Source: an uncultured Clostridia bacterium (GTDB lineage: Bacteria; Bacillota; Clostridia; Christensenellales; Borkfalkiaceae). From it: a DNA stretch of 48,686 nt. Shown piece after piece: positions 32,948 to 41,125 of the stretch (position 1 is the first letter of the stretch; every line of letters begins with the position of its first letter). Under the pieces are notes generated by a model. The model worked only from the letters and a program-made list of their open reading frames with translations. It was not told the origin of the DNA and did no database searches. The position numbers were made by a program, and so were the translations under genes. Location of the stretch: positions 1 through 48,686 of the forward strand of contig CANQBW010000001.1 in the NCBI GenBank assembly GCA_947589565.1, written 5' to 3'.

Positions 32948-33247
32948 ATGCAAAAACGAATTTTTTCGGTTTCCCTTGCGCTCTTCCTTCTCTTCATGCT
33001 CATTTGTTCGGTGACCTTCCTCGGCACGCAGGCAGAGCACGAGCACATCGGCGAGACCGACTGTGCGATCTGCCGTCAGATGCAGGACTGCTCGGAACGC
33101 CTCACGACGCCCGCCGCCTGCCCCTCTGCCGAAAGGAACACGCGTATCTTTGCGCCTGTTCAAAAAGTCACCCGCTCAAGACGCTCCGAAAATATTCGCT
33201 TCGGGGCACATTCCCCTGTTTCCTTAAAAGATAAACTGACAAGTTAA
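32948..33247 (+). CDS. Small exported His/Cys protein, first gene of the zinc operon
   Basis: 99 residues. A signal or anchor helix (about 5-26) is followed by EHEHIGETDCAICRQMQDC (30-48), with two His and three Cys that could hold a metal ion. The rest is basic and ends SPVSLKDKLTS. As I recall, short proteins with a similar His-rich, C-x-x-C segment and a SLKxxL end occur beside zinc ABC transporters in other gut Clostridia; this should be checked by search. Zinc binding at the surface is inferred from motif and context. GAGGAGG lies 7 bp before the ATG. Confidence 0.7.
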   Translation: MQKRIFSVSLALFLLFMLICSVTFLGTQAEHEHIGETDCAICRQMQDCSERLTTPAACPSAERNTRIFAPVQKVTRSRRSENIRFGAHSPVSLKDKLTS

Positions 33248-33325
33248 TTTGCCTCCCGCGGGGATATTTTCGCGCCTTTCGCTCCGAAAGGTTCTTTTTG
33301 CGTGGATTCCCCGCCTCTTTTCTAA

Positions 33326-33346
33326 TCATTAAATTAAATATAATGA
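33326..33346. promoter_or_regulatory. Dyad overlapping a TATAAT, possible metalloregulator operator
   Basis: TCATTA (33326-33331) and TAATGA (33341-33346) are inverted arms around an A/T centre that includes TATAAT (33339-33344). No good -35 lies at 17 bp. A Fur/Zur-family operator or internal promoter is possible, inferred only from the zinc genes downstream. The preceding cctttcgctccgaaagg hairpin (about 33272-33288) could separate this part from the first gene. Confidence 0.35.
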
Positions 33347-33361
33347 ATGGAGGCATACATT

Positions 33362-33889
33362 ATGAAACGCTTTTGGGGATATTTTATCCCGACTTTGGCA
33401 ATGATTTTTGTGCTTCTTCCCCTCTCGGGCTGCGGCGCGGAGAACTACGACCTCAACGAGGCGACCTTCTTCCGCGTGATGAGCAACATGCTCTACTATC
33501 CCGAGCAGTATTTGGGGAAGTCCATTTCGCTCGACTGCTTTGTGTATGAGATCGACGACGTTCAAACGGGCGAGCACTTCACCTGCGGGGTGAGAAAGTG
33601 CTCCTCGGGCTACGGCTGCACCTGCGGGAACGACACGATCATCGGCTTCATTCTCGACTACGACGGCAATATCCCCGCCGCAAAGAACCAGAGCGAGGAC
33701 ACCTCGGACAAGGCCTGGATCCACATCTCGGGCGGGCTCGTCGACGCCGAAAAGAGCTATGTGAACGTCTATTCCTATCAGAACGGCGAAAAGACGGACA
33801 AGATCGAACAAATCTACTTCTACCGCTTTGCGGTCTCCTCCCTCGAGGAGATCGACGGGAGCAGCCTCAACTATTACGTCACCAAATAA
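33362..33889 (+). CDS. Small lipoprotein of the zinc operon
   Basis: 175 residues. Signal peptide with lipobox LPLSGC, lipid on Cys24. The mature part is a beta-rich domain: YLGKSISLDCFVYEID, then FTCGVRKCSSGYGCTCG with four Cys, then GFILDYDG and KAWIHISGGLVD. The order Gly-Lys-x-Ile strand, Cys cluster and 'wvhvsG' strand is reminiscent of the C-terminal domain of YcgQ/TIGR03943 proteins, which are also linked to zinc, but the similarity is by eye only. ATG at 33362 with GGAGG 9 bp upstream. It could capture zinc or hand it to ZnuA. Confidence 0.7.
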   Translation: MKRFWGYFIPTLAMIFVLLPLSGCGAENYDLNEATFFRVMSNMLYYPEQYLGKSISLDCFVYEIDDVQTGEHFTCGVRKCSSGYGCTCGNDTIIGFILDYDGNIPAAKNQSEDTSDKAWIHISGGLVDAEKSYVNVYSYQNGEKTDKIEQIYFYRFAVSSLEEIDGSSLNYYVTK

Positions 33890-33901
33890 GGAGAAAACGA
33901 A

Positions 33902-34585
33902 ATGAAAAACGATACGAACAATAATTCCGCGGAAGTTCTCCGCGACAAAAAGGCGAGAGAGGAGAAGATGCGCGCCTATTTACAGGAGAAAAAGGGACTT
34001 TTGAAGCTCTTTCTGATCCTCTTCGGCGCGATCGCGCTGCTTTCCCTCATTACACTTCTTTTGACCCTTCTTACGGACGTCGTCTATGTGCACAACACGG
34101 CGATGACCGAGGACGGCGGCAGAGAGGTCTCCGTGGGCGGGATCGCCTTTTTGCAGGCCCTCTTTACGGGGAACTTCACTTCGGCAAGCTACGATGATAT
34201 CGCAGTCCCCTTCTACATGTATGCGAAGGATTACTGCTCTCCCGCGGCGATCATGACCCTGTTTTCGGTGATCCTTCTTGGCTTGACTCTGATTTTGTCT
34301 TTGCTTGGCATTCTCTTTGCGGTCAAGAAGCAGAACTATTCCTTCTCCCTCCTTTCGACGGTCTTTGCAGCGCTCTCTTTTATTCTGAACATCGTGCTTC
34401 TGTCGATTGCGCTCTCCATGAAGAACGGGAACATTCTCTCGACCTACTGCGGCGGCAATCCCGCGTGCTCTATAAGATCCGACATGGTCTGGTGTCTCAT
34501 TCTCTCCCTTCTCATGCTCGGTTGCGGGGTGTATGCGACGGTGCGCTTCCTTCAATTAAAGAAGAAGAGGAGGCAGATCTCATGA
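33902..34585 (+). CDS. Four-helix membrane protein of the zinc operon
   Basis: 227 residues. A charged cytosolic N terminus (about 1-33) and helices at about 34-58, 116-140, 147-170 and 198-217 are visible. The loop between helices 1 and 2 is about 55 residues and faces outside. YCGGNPAC in the second outer loop carries two Cys. I do not recognise the family. AAGGAG overlaps the preceding stop codon, and its own TGA overlaps the znuA ATG (ATGA). That puts it firmly inside the zinc transport operon. Confidence 0.7.
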   Translation: MKNDTNNNSAEVLRDKKAREEKMRAYLQEKKGLLKLFLILFGAIALLSLITLLLTLLTDVVYVHNTAMTEDGGREVSVGGIAFLQALFTGNFTSASYDDIAVPFYMYAKDYCSPAAIMTLFSVILLGLTLILSLLGILFAVKKQNYSFSLLSTVFAALSFILNIVLLSIALSMKNGNILSTYCGGNPACSIRSDMVWCLILSLLMLGCGVYATVRFLQLKKKRRQIS

Positions 34586-35544
34586 GAAAACTTATTTCGG
34601 TCGGGCTGTTAGTCTCTGCGCTCCTTGTCCCCATCGCCTTTTCGGGCTGCGGAGAGACGGGCGACGACGGGACGCTCGACATCGTCTGCACGATCTTCCC
34701 CCAATACGACTGGACGAAGAATCTGACGGCGGGAAACGATGCTGTCAACATCGAACTTTTGCAGGATTCGGGGGTCGACCTTCACAACTATCAGGCGACC
34801 GCCTCGGACAAGGTCAAGATCATGGGCGCGGACCTTCTCATCTATGTGGGCGGAGAGTCCGACCGCTGGGTGGAGGATATTCTATCGGATTCCGACAATC
34901 CGAACCGAAAGATCGTCAAACTTCTCGACGAGGTCGACTCCCTCGACGAGGAGGATGTTCCGGGCGCAGAGGAGGACCACGACCATGAGGAGGAAGAGGG
35001 AACGGACGAGCACGTCTGGCTCTCCTTAAAGCGGGCGGACAAGCTTGTCCGCGCCATCGCAAAGGCGCTTCAGACGGTCGATCCCGCCAACGACGTGCTC
35101 TATGAGAACAACATGCACGCCTACACGGAGAAAATTTCCTCCCTCGAGACGGAGTACTCTGCCGCAATTCAAAATGCTGAACGGAAAGTCCTCGTGTTCG
35201 GGGACAGGTTCCCCTTCCGCTATCTCGTCGAGGACTATGACCTTGACTACTTTGCCGCCTTCAGCGGCTGCTCTGCGGAGACGGAGGCGAGCTTTGCGAC
35301 CATCATCAACCTCGCAAAGGCGATCGACGAGCACAGCGTGCCTTACGTCTTAGTCCTTGAAAATTCCGACAAGAAGATCGCAAATCAGATCGTCAATCAG
35401 ACGGAACAGAAAAATCAACAGATCCTCGAGATCAATTCCATTCAATCGGTCACGAGAAAGCAGATCGACGAGGGAGTCGACTATATTTCCCTCATGCAAG
35501 AAAACCTCGAGACCTTGAAGACCGCTCTCGGTCAAAGGAATTAA
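34582..35544 (+). CDS. znuA: Zinc ABC transporter substrate-binding lipoprotein
   Basis: 320 residues. Signal peptide with lipobox AFSGC, lipid on Cys23. A cluster A-1 metal-binding protein: His68 in GVDLHNY and His144 in TDEHVWLS are two of the usual metal ligands. The stretch EEDHDHEEEEGTDEH is the acidic, His-rich loop typical of zinc-specific members. The third family His (H-x-A-F-x-Y) is replaced by GDRFPFRYL with Asp, a substitution I believe is common in Clostridia. AETEAS supplies the acidic ligand region. The ATG at 34582 has GAGGAGG 9 bp upstream. Zinc is the likely ion; manganese is less likely because of the loop. Confidence 0.92.
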   Translation: MRKLISVGLLVSALLVPIAFSGCGETGDDGTLDIVCTIFPQYDWTKNLTAGNDAVNIELLQDSGVDLHNYQATASDKVKIMGADLLIYVGGESDRWVEDILSDSDNPNRKIVKLLDEVDSLDEEDVPGAEEDHDHEEEEGTDEHVWLSLKRADKLVRAIAKALQTVDPANDVLYENNMHAYTEKISSLETEYSAAIQNAERKVLVFGDRFPFRYLVEDYDLDYFAAFSGCSAETEASFATIINLAKAIDEHSVPYVLVLENSDKKIANQIVNQTEQKNQQILEINSIQSVTRKQIDEGVDYISLMQENLETLKTALGQRN

Positions 35545-35554
35545 AGGAGTTAAA

Positions 35555-36256
35555 ATGGAACTCATCACTTGCCGCGACCTCTCCCTCGGCTATGAGGGAC
35601 ATCCCGTCGCGGAACACATTTCATTTACGGTGAACGAGGGAGACTATCTCTGCATCGTCGGCGAAAACGGCAGCGGAAAGTCCACCCTCGTCAAGACGCT
35701 GCTCGGCCTGCAGTCTCCCCTCTCGGGGGAACTTGTCAAGGGAAAGAACGCGACCGGCATCGGCTATCTTCCCCAGCAGACTCCCGTCCAGAGGGACTTC
35801 CCCGCGACGGTCGAGGAGATCGTCCTCTCGGGCTTTCTTGCAAAGATGGGAATGCGCCCCTTCTACTCGAAGAGCGAAAAGAAACTCGCGGCGGAGAAGA
35901 TGGAGCGGCTCGGCGTCTTACAGTTTGCAAAGAGGTGCTATCGGGAGCTTTCGGGCGGACAGCAGCAGAGAGTGCTCTTGACCCGCGCGATCTGTGCGAC
36001 GGAAAATCTGCTCCTTCTCGATGAGCCCGTCGCGGGACTCGACCCCAAGGTGACCGCCGAGATGTACGAACTCATCAAGGAGCTCAATCAAGAGGACAAG
36101 ATCACGATCCTCATGGTCTCGCACGACATTCACGCCGTCTTGAGCTACGCGACGCACATTCTGCATGTGCTGCACGGGAGCGCCTTCTTCGGCACGACGG
36201 AGGAATACCTTCAAAGCGAGACGGGAGCACAGTTTACGGGAGGTGCAGCATGTTAG
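35555..36256 (+). CDS. znuC: Zinc ABC transporter ATP-binding protein
   Basis: 233 residues. All ABC ATPase motifs are present: Walker A GENGSGKST (about 36-44), Q-loop PQQT, signature LSGGQQQR, Walker B LLLLDEP and the switch His in MVSHDIHAV. It powers zinc import with ZnuB. AAAGGAG precedes the ATG, 10 bp after the znuA stop. The last 7 bp overlap znuB. Confidence 0.95.
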   Translation: MELITCRDLSLGYEGHPVAEHISFTVNEGDYLCIVGENGSGKSTLVKTLLGLQSPLSGELVKGKNATGIGYLPQQTPVQRDFPATVEEIVLSGFLAKMGMRPFYSKSEKKLAAEKMERLGVLQFAKRCYRELSGGQQQRVLLTRAICATENLLLLDEPVAGLDPKVTAEMYELIKELNQEDKITILMVSHDIHAVLSYATHILHVLHGSAFFGTTEEYLQSETGAQFTGGAAC

Positions 36257-37137
36257 CCGTCATGAGTTTTTCGGATTTTGCTTCCTTCTTTCAGCATGAC
36301 TTTATATGGTTCGCGCTGATCGTCGGCGTGCTCATCGCGCTCTGCTCCTCCCTTCTCGGCGTGACGCTCGTTTTAAAGCGGTTCTCCTTCATCGGGGACG
36401 GGCTCTCCCACGTCGCCTTCGGCGCGATGGCGGTCGCCACCGTCGCGGGGCTCACGAACGAGATGTATATCGTCCTTCCCGTGACGATCGTCGCCGCGAT
36501 CCTGCTCCTGCACACGGGCAGACGCAGCAAAAAGCTCAACGGAGACGCCTCTCTTGCGCTTATTTCCGTCTCCGCGCTCGCGCTCGGCTATCTCATCTAC
36601 AATTTCTCGGGCTCGAGCAACCTGACGGGCGACGTCTGCGCGACCCTCTTCGGCTCCACGGCGATCTTGAGCCTCACGCAGGCCGACCTGTGGCTGTGTA
36701 TCGGGCTCTCCGTGCTTGTCATCGCCCTCTTTCTCGTCTTCTACAACAAGATTTTCGCGATCACCTTCGACGAGACCTTCTCCAAGGCGACGGGCGTGAA
36801 GACGGAGCTTTATAGTCTATTGATCGCGGTCGTCATCGCCCTCGTCATCGTGCTGGCGATGAACCTCGTGGGGTCCCTGCTCATCTCCGCGCTCGTCATC
36901 TTCCCCGCGCTCTGCGCCATGCGGCTCTTCCGCTCCTTCAAGAGCGTCATCCTCTGTTCCGCGATCGTCTCCGTCTGCTGCGCGGTCTCGGGGATTCTGC
37001 TCTCCATCTGGCTGGCGACTCCCGTCGGCTCGACGGTCGTTGCGGTCGATCTTGTCGCCTTCATCGGGTTCACGCTCGCGGGATTTCTCAAAAATAAGCG
37101 TAATTTTGCGAAAAAGCAGCATACTGTGAATGTCTGA
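36250..37137 (+). CDS. znuB: Zinc ABC transporter permease
   Basis: 295 residues with about eight to nine membrane helices, of the ABC-3 permease family. FIGDGLSHVAFGAMA near 48-62 and LVGSLLISALVIFPALCAMRL near 207-227 are the family signatures, the latter forming the coupling helix that meets ZnuC. GGGAGG lies 5 bp before the ATG. A clear terminator follows at 37196, closing the operon. Confidence 0.95.
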   Translation: MLAVMSFSDFASFFQHDFIWFALIVGVLIALCSSLLGVTLVLKRFSFIGDGLSHVAFGAMAVATVAGLTNEMYIVLPVTIVAAILLLHTGRRSKKLNGDASLALISVSALALGYLIYNFSGSSNLTGDVCATLFGSTAILSLTQADLWLCIGLSVLVIALFLVFYNKIFAITFDETFSKATGVKTELYSLLIAVVIALVIVLAMNLVGSLLISALVIFPALCAMRLFRSFKSVILCSAIVSVCCAVSGILLSIWLATPVGSTVVAVDLVAFIGFTLAGFLKNKRNFAKKQHTVNV

Positions 37138-37195
37138 TACCGCCGAATCTATCAATCAACCGGGGCGGATGCGGCAAAAAAGCCGCAAAAGGACA

Positions 37196-37228
37196 GCGGA
37201 AGCAAGTTAGCTTCCGCTTTTCTTTTTG
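37196..37228 (+). terminator. Intrinsic terminator of the zinc operon
   Basis: 8-bp stem GCGGAAGC/GCTTCCGC with a 6-nt loop, followed by TTTTCTTTTTG. Confidence 0.88.
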
Positions 37229-37253
37229 CTTTTCGAAATTTGGATACATTTGC

Positions 37254-37282
37254 TTGACTTAAAAGAGCAAAGAGAGTAAAAT
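37254..37282 (+). promoter_or_regulatory. Sigma-A promoter of leuS
   Basis: TTGACT (37254-37259), 17-bp spacer, TAAAAT (37277-37282). The leader to the ATG at 37320 is only about 30 nt, so there is no room for a T-box, unlike thrS. Confidence 0.8.
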
Positions 37283-37319
37283 AGTGGTATTATCCCTTAG
37301 ATATGAGCGAGGAAAAAGC

Positions 37320-39743
37320 ATGGACAGAAAGGCCGTCGAAAAAAAGTGGCAGCTGAAATGGGAAAAGGCGAAATTTCATAATTTCAATCCGAAGAGCGAC
37401 AAGCCGAAGGAGTACGTCCTCGAGATGTTCTCCTATCCTTCGGGCGCAAAGCTTCATGTGGGGCACTGGTACAACTACGGCCCCGCCGATTCCTATGCCC
37501 GTTTCAAGCGGATGAAGGGCTACAACGTCTTTCAGCCCATGGGCTTTGACGCTTTCGGACTCCCCGCCGAGAACTATGCCATCAAGACGGGCGTCCATCC
37601 CAAGGATTCCACAAAGACGAACATCGAGACGATGGAAAAACAGCTCCGCGCGATGGGCGCCATGTTTGATTGGAACGCCGAAGTCAAGACCTGCGAGGAA
37701 AAGTACTACAAGTGGACGCAGTGGCTCTTTTTACAGCTCTACAAGAAGGGTCTCGCCTACCGAAAGGAGGCTCCCGTCAACTGGTGCCCCTCCTGCAACA
37801 CCGTGCTTGCCAACGAACAGGTCGTCGAGGGCGCCTGCGAACGCTGCGGAACAACGGTTGTCCGCAAAAACTTGACGCAGTGGTTCTTCAAGATCACCGA
37901 GTACGCCGAAGAGCTCTTGAGCGGGCTCGACGGGCTCGATTGGCCCGAAAAGACGAAGACCATGCAGAAGAACTGGATCGGAAAGTCCACGGGCTGCGAG
38001 ATCGAGTTCGAGTGCGACACGGGGGATAAAATTCGCGTCTACACCACCCGCTGCGACACCGTGTTCGGGGTGACCTATGTGGTGCTCGCGCCCGAACATC
38101 CCCTCGCGCAGAAGATCACGACGGACGAGCAGCGGGACGCCGTCAACGCCTACATCGCGGAGACCTCCAAGGCGAACGAGATCGACCGCCTCTCGACGAC
38201 CCGCGAGAAGACGGGCGTGTTTACGGGCGCCTATTGCACGAATCCCTTGAGCGGGAAGAAAATTCCCATCTATCTTGCCGACTACGTCCTCTATTCCTAC
38301 GGCACGGGCGCGGTGATGGCAGTTCCCGCGCACGACGAGAGAGACTTTGAGTTTGCGACAAAGTATGATCTTCCCATCGTGCAGGTCATCGAGAGCAGGA
38401 GCGGGCCCACAAAGCTTCCCTTCTGCGAGGACGGGATCATGGTCGGCTCCCTCGGATTCGACGGGCTCTACGGCGAAGAGGCGCGGGAGAAGGTCGCAAA
38501 TGAGATCGCGAAGCTCGGCAAGGGCGGCAAAAAGGTCAACTACCGTCTGCGCGACTGGCTCGTCTCCCGTCAGCGCTATTGGGGGGCGCCCATTCCCGTC
38601 GTCCATTGCCCCAATTGCGGCATCGTCCCCGTTCCCGAAAAAAATCTTCCCGTCGCCCTCCCCTATGAGGTCGAGTTCCGTCCCGACGGAAAGTCCCCCC
38701 TCGAAAAATGCGAGGAGTTCATGAACACGACCTGCCCGCAGTGCGGCGGCGAAGCGCGGCGGGATCCCGACACGTTGGACACCTTTGTCTGCTCGAGCTG
38801 GTATTTCCTGCGCTATGCGGACCCCGACAACGACAAGGAGCCCTTCGACGTCGAAAAAGTCAAGAAACTTCTCCCCGTCGACACCTATGTGGGCGGCGCG
38901 GAGCACGCCTGTATGCACCTTTTATACGCCCGCTTCATCACAAAGGCGCTCAGGGATATGGGCTATCTCAACTTCGGCGAGCCCTTCAAGCGGCTCATTC
39001 ATCAGGGCGTCATCATGGGCCCCGACGGGAACAGAATGTCCAAATCACATGGAAATATCGTCTCCCCCGATGAGTACATCGAGGAGTACGGCTCCGACGC
39101 CTTCCGCCTCTATCTCATGTTCGGCTTCTCCTACACGGAGGGCGGCCCCTGGAACGACGACGGGATCAAGGCGATCTCCAAATTCCTGGATAAAATCGAG
39201 AAGACCATCCTCAAGATCATGACCTATTCGGAGAAGAATGCCCCCTACTCGACGGAGGAAAAGGCGCTCGACTATGCGCGGAACTTCGCCATTCAAAAGA
39301 TCACGCGGGACATGCAGAACTTCTCCTTCAACACCGCCGTCGCGCGAATGATGGAACTTCTGAACGCCATCACAAAGTATGACGCGCTCGACGTCAAGAA
39401 CACGACGCTCTTAAAGGCGACCGTCAAGGACTTTTTGCTACTTCTCGCCCCCTGCGCTCCCCACTTCTGCGAGGAACTCTGGGAGCAAATCGGCGAAAAG
39501 GGCTTCATCTTCGAGAGAAGCTACCCCGTGGAAAATCCCGAAAAACTCGTCCTCGACGAGACGGAGTACGCCCTTCAGATCAACAGCAAGATCATCTCCC
39601 GCGTCATGATCCCCTCCTCTTTCAAGCAGGAAGAGATTCAAGACTTTGTCTTGGGACTTGACTCGGTAAAGGAAAAACTCGACGGAAAGGAAGTCAAAAA
39701 GTGCATCGTCGTCCAAGGACGGCTTGTAAACCTGATTGTTTAA
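37320..39743 (+). CDS. leuS: Leucyl-tRNA synthetase
   Basis: 807 residues, the bacterial length. [16 protein letters not shown] near 45-60 is the HIGH-motif region, and NRMSKSHGN near 574 is the KMSKS loop. The CP1 editing domain (about 220-410) and paired zinc-type Cys motifs ([25 protein letters not shown]) are present. The ATG at 37320 follows GAGGAAAAA, and the start matches the conserved N terminus. It charges tRNA-Leu and is monocistronic, with its own promoter. A stop-codon hairpin abuts its TAA and an intrinsic terminator follows 65 bp later. Confidence 0.97.
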   Translation: MDRKAVEKKWQLKWEKAKFHNFNPKSDKPKEYVLEMFSYPSGAKLHVGHWYNYGPADSYARFKRMKGYNVFQPMGFDAFGLPAENYAIKTGVHPKDSTKTNIETMEKQLRAMGAMFDWNAEVKTCEEKYYKWTQWLFLQLYKKGLAYRKEAPVNWCPSCNTVLANEQVVEGACERCGTTVVRKNLTQWFFKITEYAEELLSGLDGLDWPEKTKTMQKNWIGKSTGCEIEFECDTGDKIRVYTTRCDTVFGVTYVVLAPEHPLAQKITTDEQRDAVNAYIAETSKANEIDRLSTTREKTGVFTGAYCTNPLSGKKIPIYLADYVLYSYGTGAVMAVPAHDERDFEFATKYDLPIVQVIESRSGPTKLPFCEDGIMVGSLGFDGLYGEEAREKVANEIAKLGKGGKKVNYRLRDWLVSRQRYWGAPIPVVHCPNCGIVPVPEKNLPVALPYEVEFRPDGKSPLEKCEEFMNTTCPQCGGEARRDPDTLDTFVCSSWYFLRYADPDNDKEPFDVEKVKKLLPVDTYVGGAEHACMHLLYARFITKALRDMGYLNFGEPFKRLIHQGVIMGPDGNRMSKSHGNIVSPDEYIEEYGSDAFRLYLMFGFSYTEGGPWNDDGIKAISKFLDKIEKTILKIMTYSEKNAPYSTEEKALDYARNFAIQKITRDMQNFSFNTAVARMMELLNAITKYDALDVKNTTLLKATVKDFLLLLAPCAPHFCEELWEQIGEKGFIFERSYPVENPEKLVLDETEYALQINSKIISRVMIPSSFKQEEIQDFVLGLDSVKEKLDGKEVKKCIVVQGRLVNLIV

Positions 39744-39788
39744 TTTCGACGAAAATCTTGCTGCGCAATATTTATCGTCGAGGAAATG
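39744..39788 (+). repeat. Stop-codon hairpin element, copy 7 (after leuS)
   Basis: Begins immediately after the leuS TAA: TTTCGACGAAAATC, inner stem TTGC/GCAA with a TGC loop, ATTTATCGTCGAGGAAATG. The outer stem is GACGAAAAT/ATTTATCGTC. This is a plus-strand copy; five of the seven other stop-adjacent copies shown here differ from it in stem sequence. Confidence 0.78.
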
Positions 39789-39808
39789 GGCTCGTGCCTT
39801 CAACGCAA

Positions 39809-39843
39809 AGCGAATCGGAAAAACTTCTCCGATTCGCTTTTTG
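39809..39843 (+). terminator. Intrinsic terminator of leuS
   Basis: 11-bp stem AGCGAATCGGA/TCCGATTCGCT (39809-39819 and 39828-39838) followed by TTTTG. Confidence 0.85.
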
Positions 39844-39868
39844 TTGTATTCTTTTGAACAAAAACCTA

Positions 39869-39897
39869 TATTATGTCTGACATAGTACTATGCAAAA
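39869..39897. repeat. 29-bp palindromic block, copy 2
   Basis: Identical to 16421-16449, including the CATAGTACTATG palindrome. It lies 26 bp after the leuS terminator. The gap 39744-40284 holds only repeats and this terminator. Confidence 0.75.
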
Positions 39898-39920
39898 AGC
39901 CATTTTTTGCATATTCGACT

Positions 39921-40108
39921 CCTCTATCGACCGAGGGGATCCCTCGATTCCGCTTCGCTCCACTCGGAATGACATGGGGTACCTGTCATCCTGAGCGGAG
40001 TGGCGTGTAGCCACGGAGTCGAATGGATCCCCCTAAGATAAAGGACGAGATTCTTCGACGACGGCACCCCGCGGCGATAGCCGCGGGGTGCCTGCTCAGA
40101 ATGACAGA
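39921..40108. repeat. NATGACA hairpin repeats, three copies
   Basis: Copies at about 39925-39975 and 39980-40032 face each other (cggaatgacatg / ctgtcatcctgagcgg). A third at about 40050-40108 has ttcgacgac, then the perfect stem GGCACCCCGCGGC/GCCGCGGGGTGCC, then tgctcagaatgacag. Confidence 0.7.
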
Positions 40109-40169
40109 GGAAAAACTAAAATAATGTGTGCGAGCAAAACCACGCTTTTGCGCTGCACGACCCTGTTTG

Positions 40170-40284
40170 CGAGCCACCGCACGCTTGTTGTCGTTTGAAA
40201 CGAACGAGAGGACCAAGTTATGGGAACTCGAAAGTAAATTTCCTCGAACGCAAATATTTCCGAAGGAAAGATTTCGTTCGAAAT
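40170..40284 (-). repeat. Stop-codon hairpin element, copy 8 (after the ATP-grasp gene), with distal module
   Basis: The core at 40238-40284 begins one base after the TAA of the 40285-41121 gene on the minus strand. The stems are those of copy 4 except for one A-to-G change. The distal module with CGTTTCAAACG lies near 40188-40215. Confidence 0.75.
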
Positions 40285-41121
40285 TTAATACATCTCTTTA
40301 TAAATGTGTCTCGCATATTCTCCTGCGACATCGGTCTTTGTGACTTCTTCGAACTTTTGGAAGAATGCGTTCGAATTGACTTCGCAGAGGAGCATTCCCT
40401 CTCTTCCCCAAAGAAGGTCGATCCCGCAGTAGTCGAGCTTGAGATGTTCAGCCGTCTTTTCGCACAGTTTCCGCTCCTCTTCCCCCAAGGGGTAGGCTCT
40501 ACAGACGCCGCCGAGTTCTGCGTTCGAGCGGAAATCGCTCTTCGAGGAGCGCTCCATCGCGGCGATCGCCTTGCCGCCCACGACGATGACGCGGAGGTCC
40601 CTTCCCGCACTTTCCCGAATAAATTCCTGATACAGGTGGGGCTTTAGACGAAGTTCTCTCGAGAGAGAGACAAGCTCCCCTTCGTCCTTTGCAAGATAGA
40701 CCTGCCTTCCGAGCGAGCCGAAACTCTCCTTGACGACGACGGGAAATCCGAGCTTTTTGACGCTATCCAAAAGTTCCTCGGAGAGCGGGCTGTCGGGCGT
40801 ATAACAGAGGAGCGACGGAACAGTCTTCGGCATGGGGACGACCCCCTCGAGGGAAAGATAGGTCAAATATTTGTCGTCGCACACCTCGATCGCCTCGGCG
40901 CGGTCAAAAAGGCGCATCTTTTTCTCGAGCGTTTGTGCCGCATAGCGGTCCTTGTCGAGGAAAATGCAGAAGTCCCCCTCGATTTCCCGAAGGTTCGGTC
41001 CGTTCGGAATGACAGTTATCGTGACGCCGAGCGGCAAAAAAGCCTCTTTCAAGCGTTTCACCCGGTGCATTTCGCCCGGGTGATTGCTGTAGGCATTGAT
41101 CAGAATGACGCCTTGTTTCAT
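40285..41121 (-). CDS. RimK-type ATP-grasp ligase
   Basis: 278 residues. The fold order is that of RimK/LysX-like alpha-L-glutamate ligases: an N-terminal Rossmann-like part, LGFPVVVKESFGSLGRQVYLAKDE near 130-153 (the ATP-grasp loop and Lys), QEFIRESAGRDLRVIVVGGKAIAAMER near 175-201 and CGIDLLWGREGMLLCEVNSN near 240-259 (metal-binding Asp, Glu and Asn). Such enzymes add amino acids to a carboxylate on a protein, cofactor or small molecule. The substrate is unknown. The ATG at 41121 lies 4 bp after the hom stop codon with no strong ribosome binding site, so it is likely translated by coupling. Confidence 0.85.
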   Translation of the reverse strand: MKQGVILINAYSNHPGEMHRVKRLKEAFLPLGVTITVIPNGPNLREIEGDFCIFLDKDRYAAQTLEKKMRLFDRAEAIEVCDDKYLTYLSLEGVVPMPKTVPSLLCYTPDSPLSEELLDSVKKLGFPVVVKESFGSLGRQVYLAKDEGELVSLSRELRLKPHLYQEFIRESAGRDLRVIVVGGKAIAAMERSSKSDFRSNAELGGVCRAYPLGEEERKLCEKTAEHLKLDYCGIDLLWGREGMLLCEVNSNAFFQKFEEVTKTDVAGEYARHIYKEMY

Positions 41122-41125
41122 AAGT

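Noticed and set aside
37260-37319. T-box leader before leuS
   Set aside because: The leader is only about 30 nt and lacks the T-box sequence.
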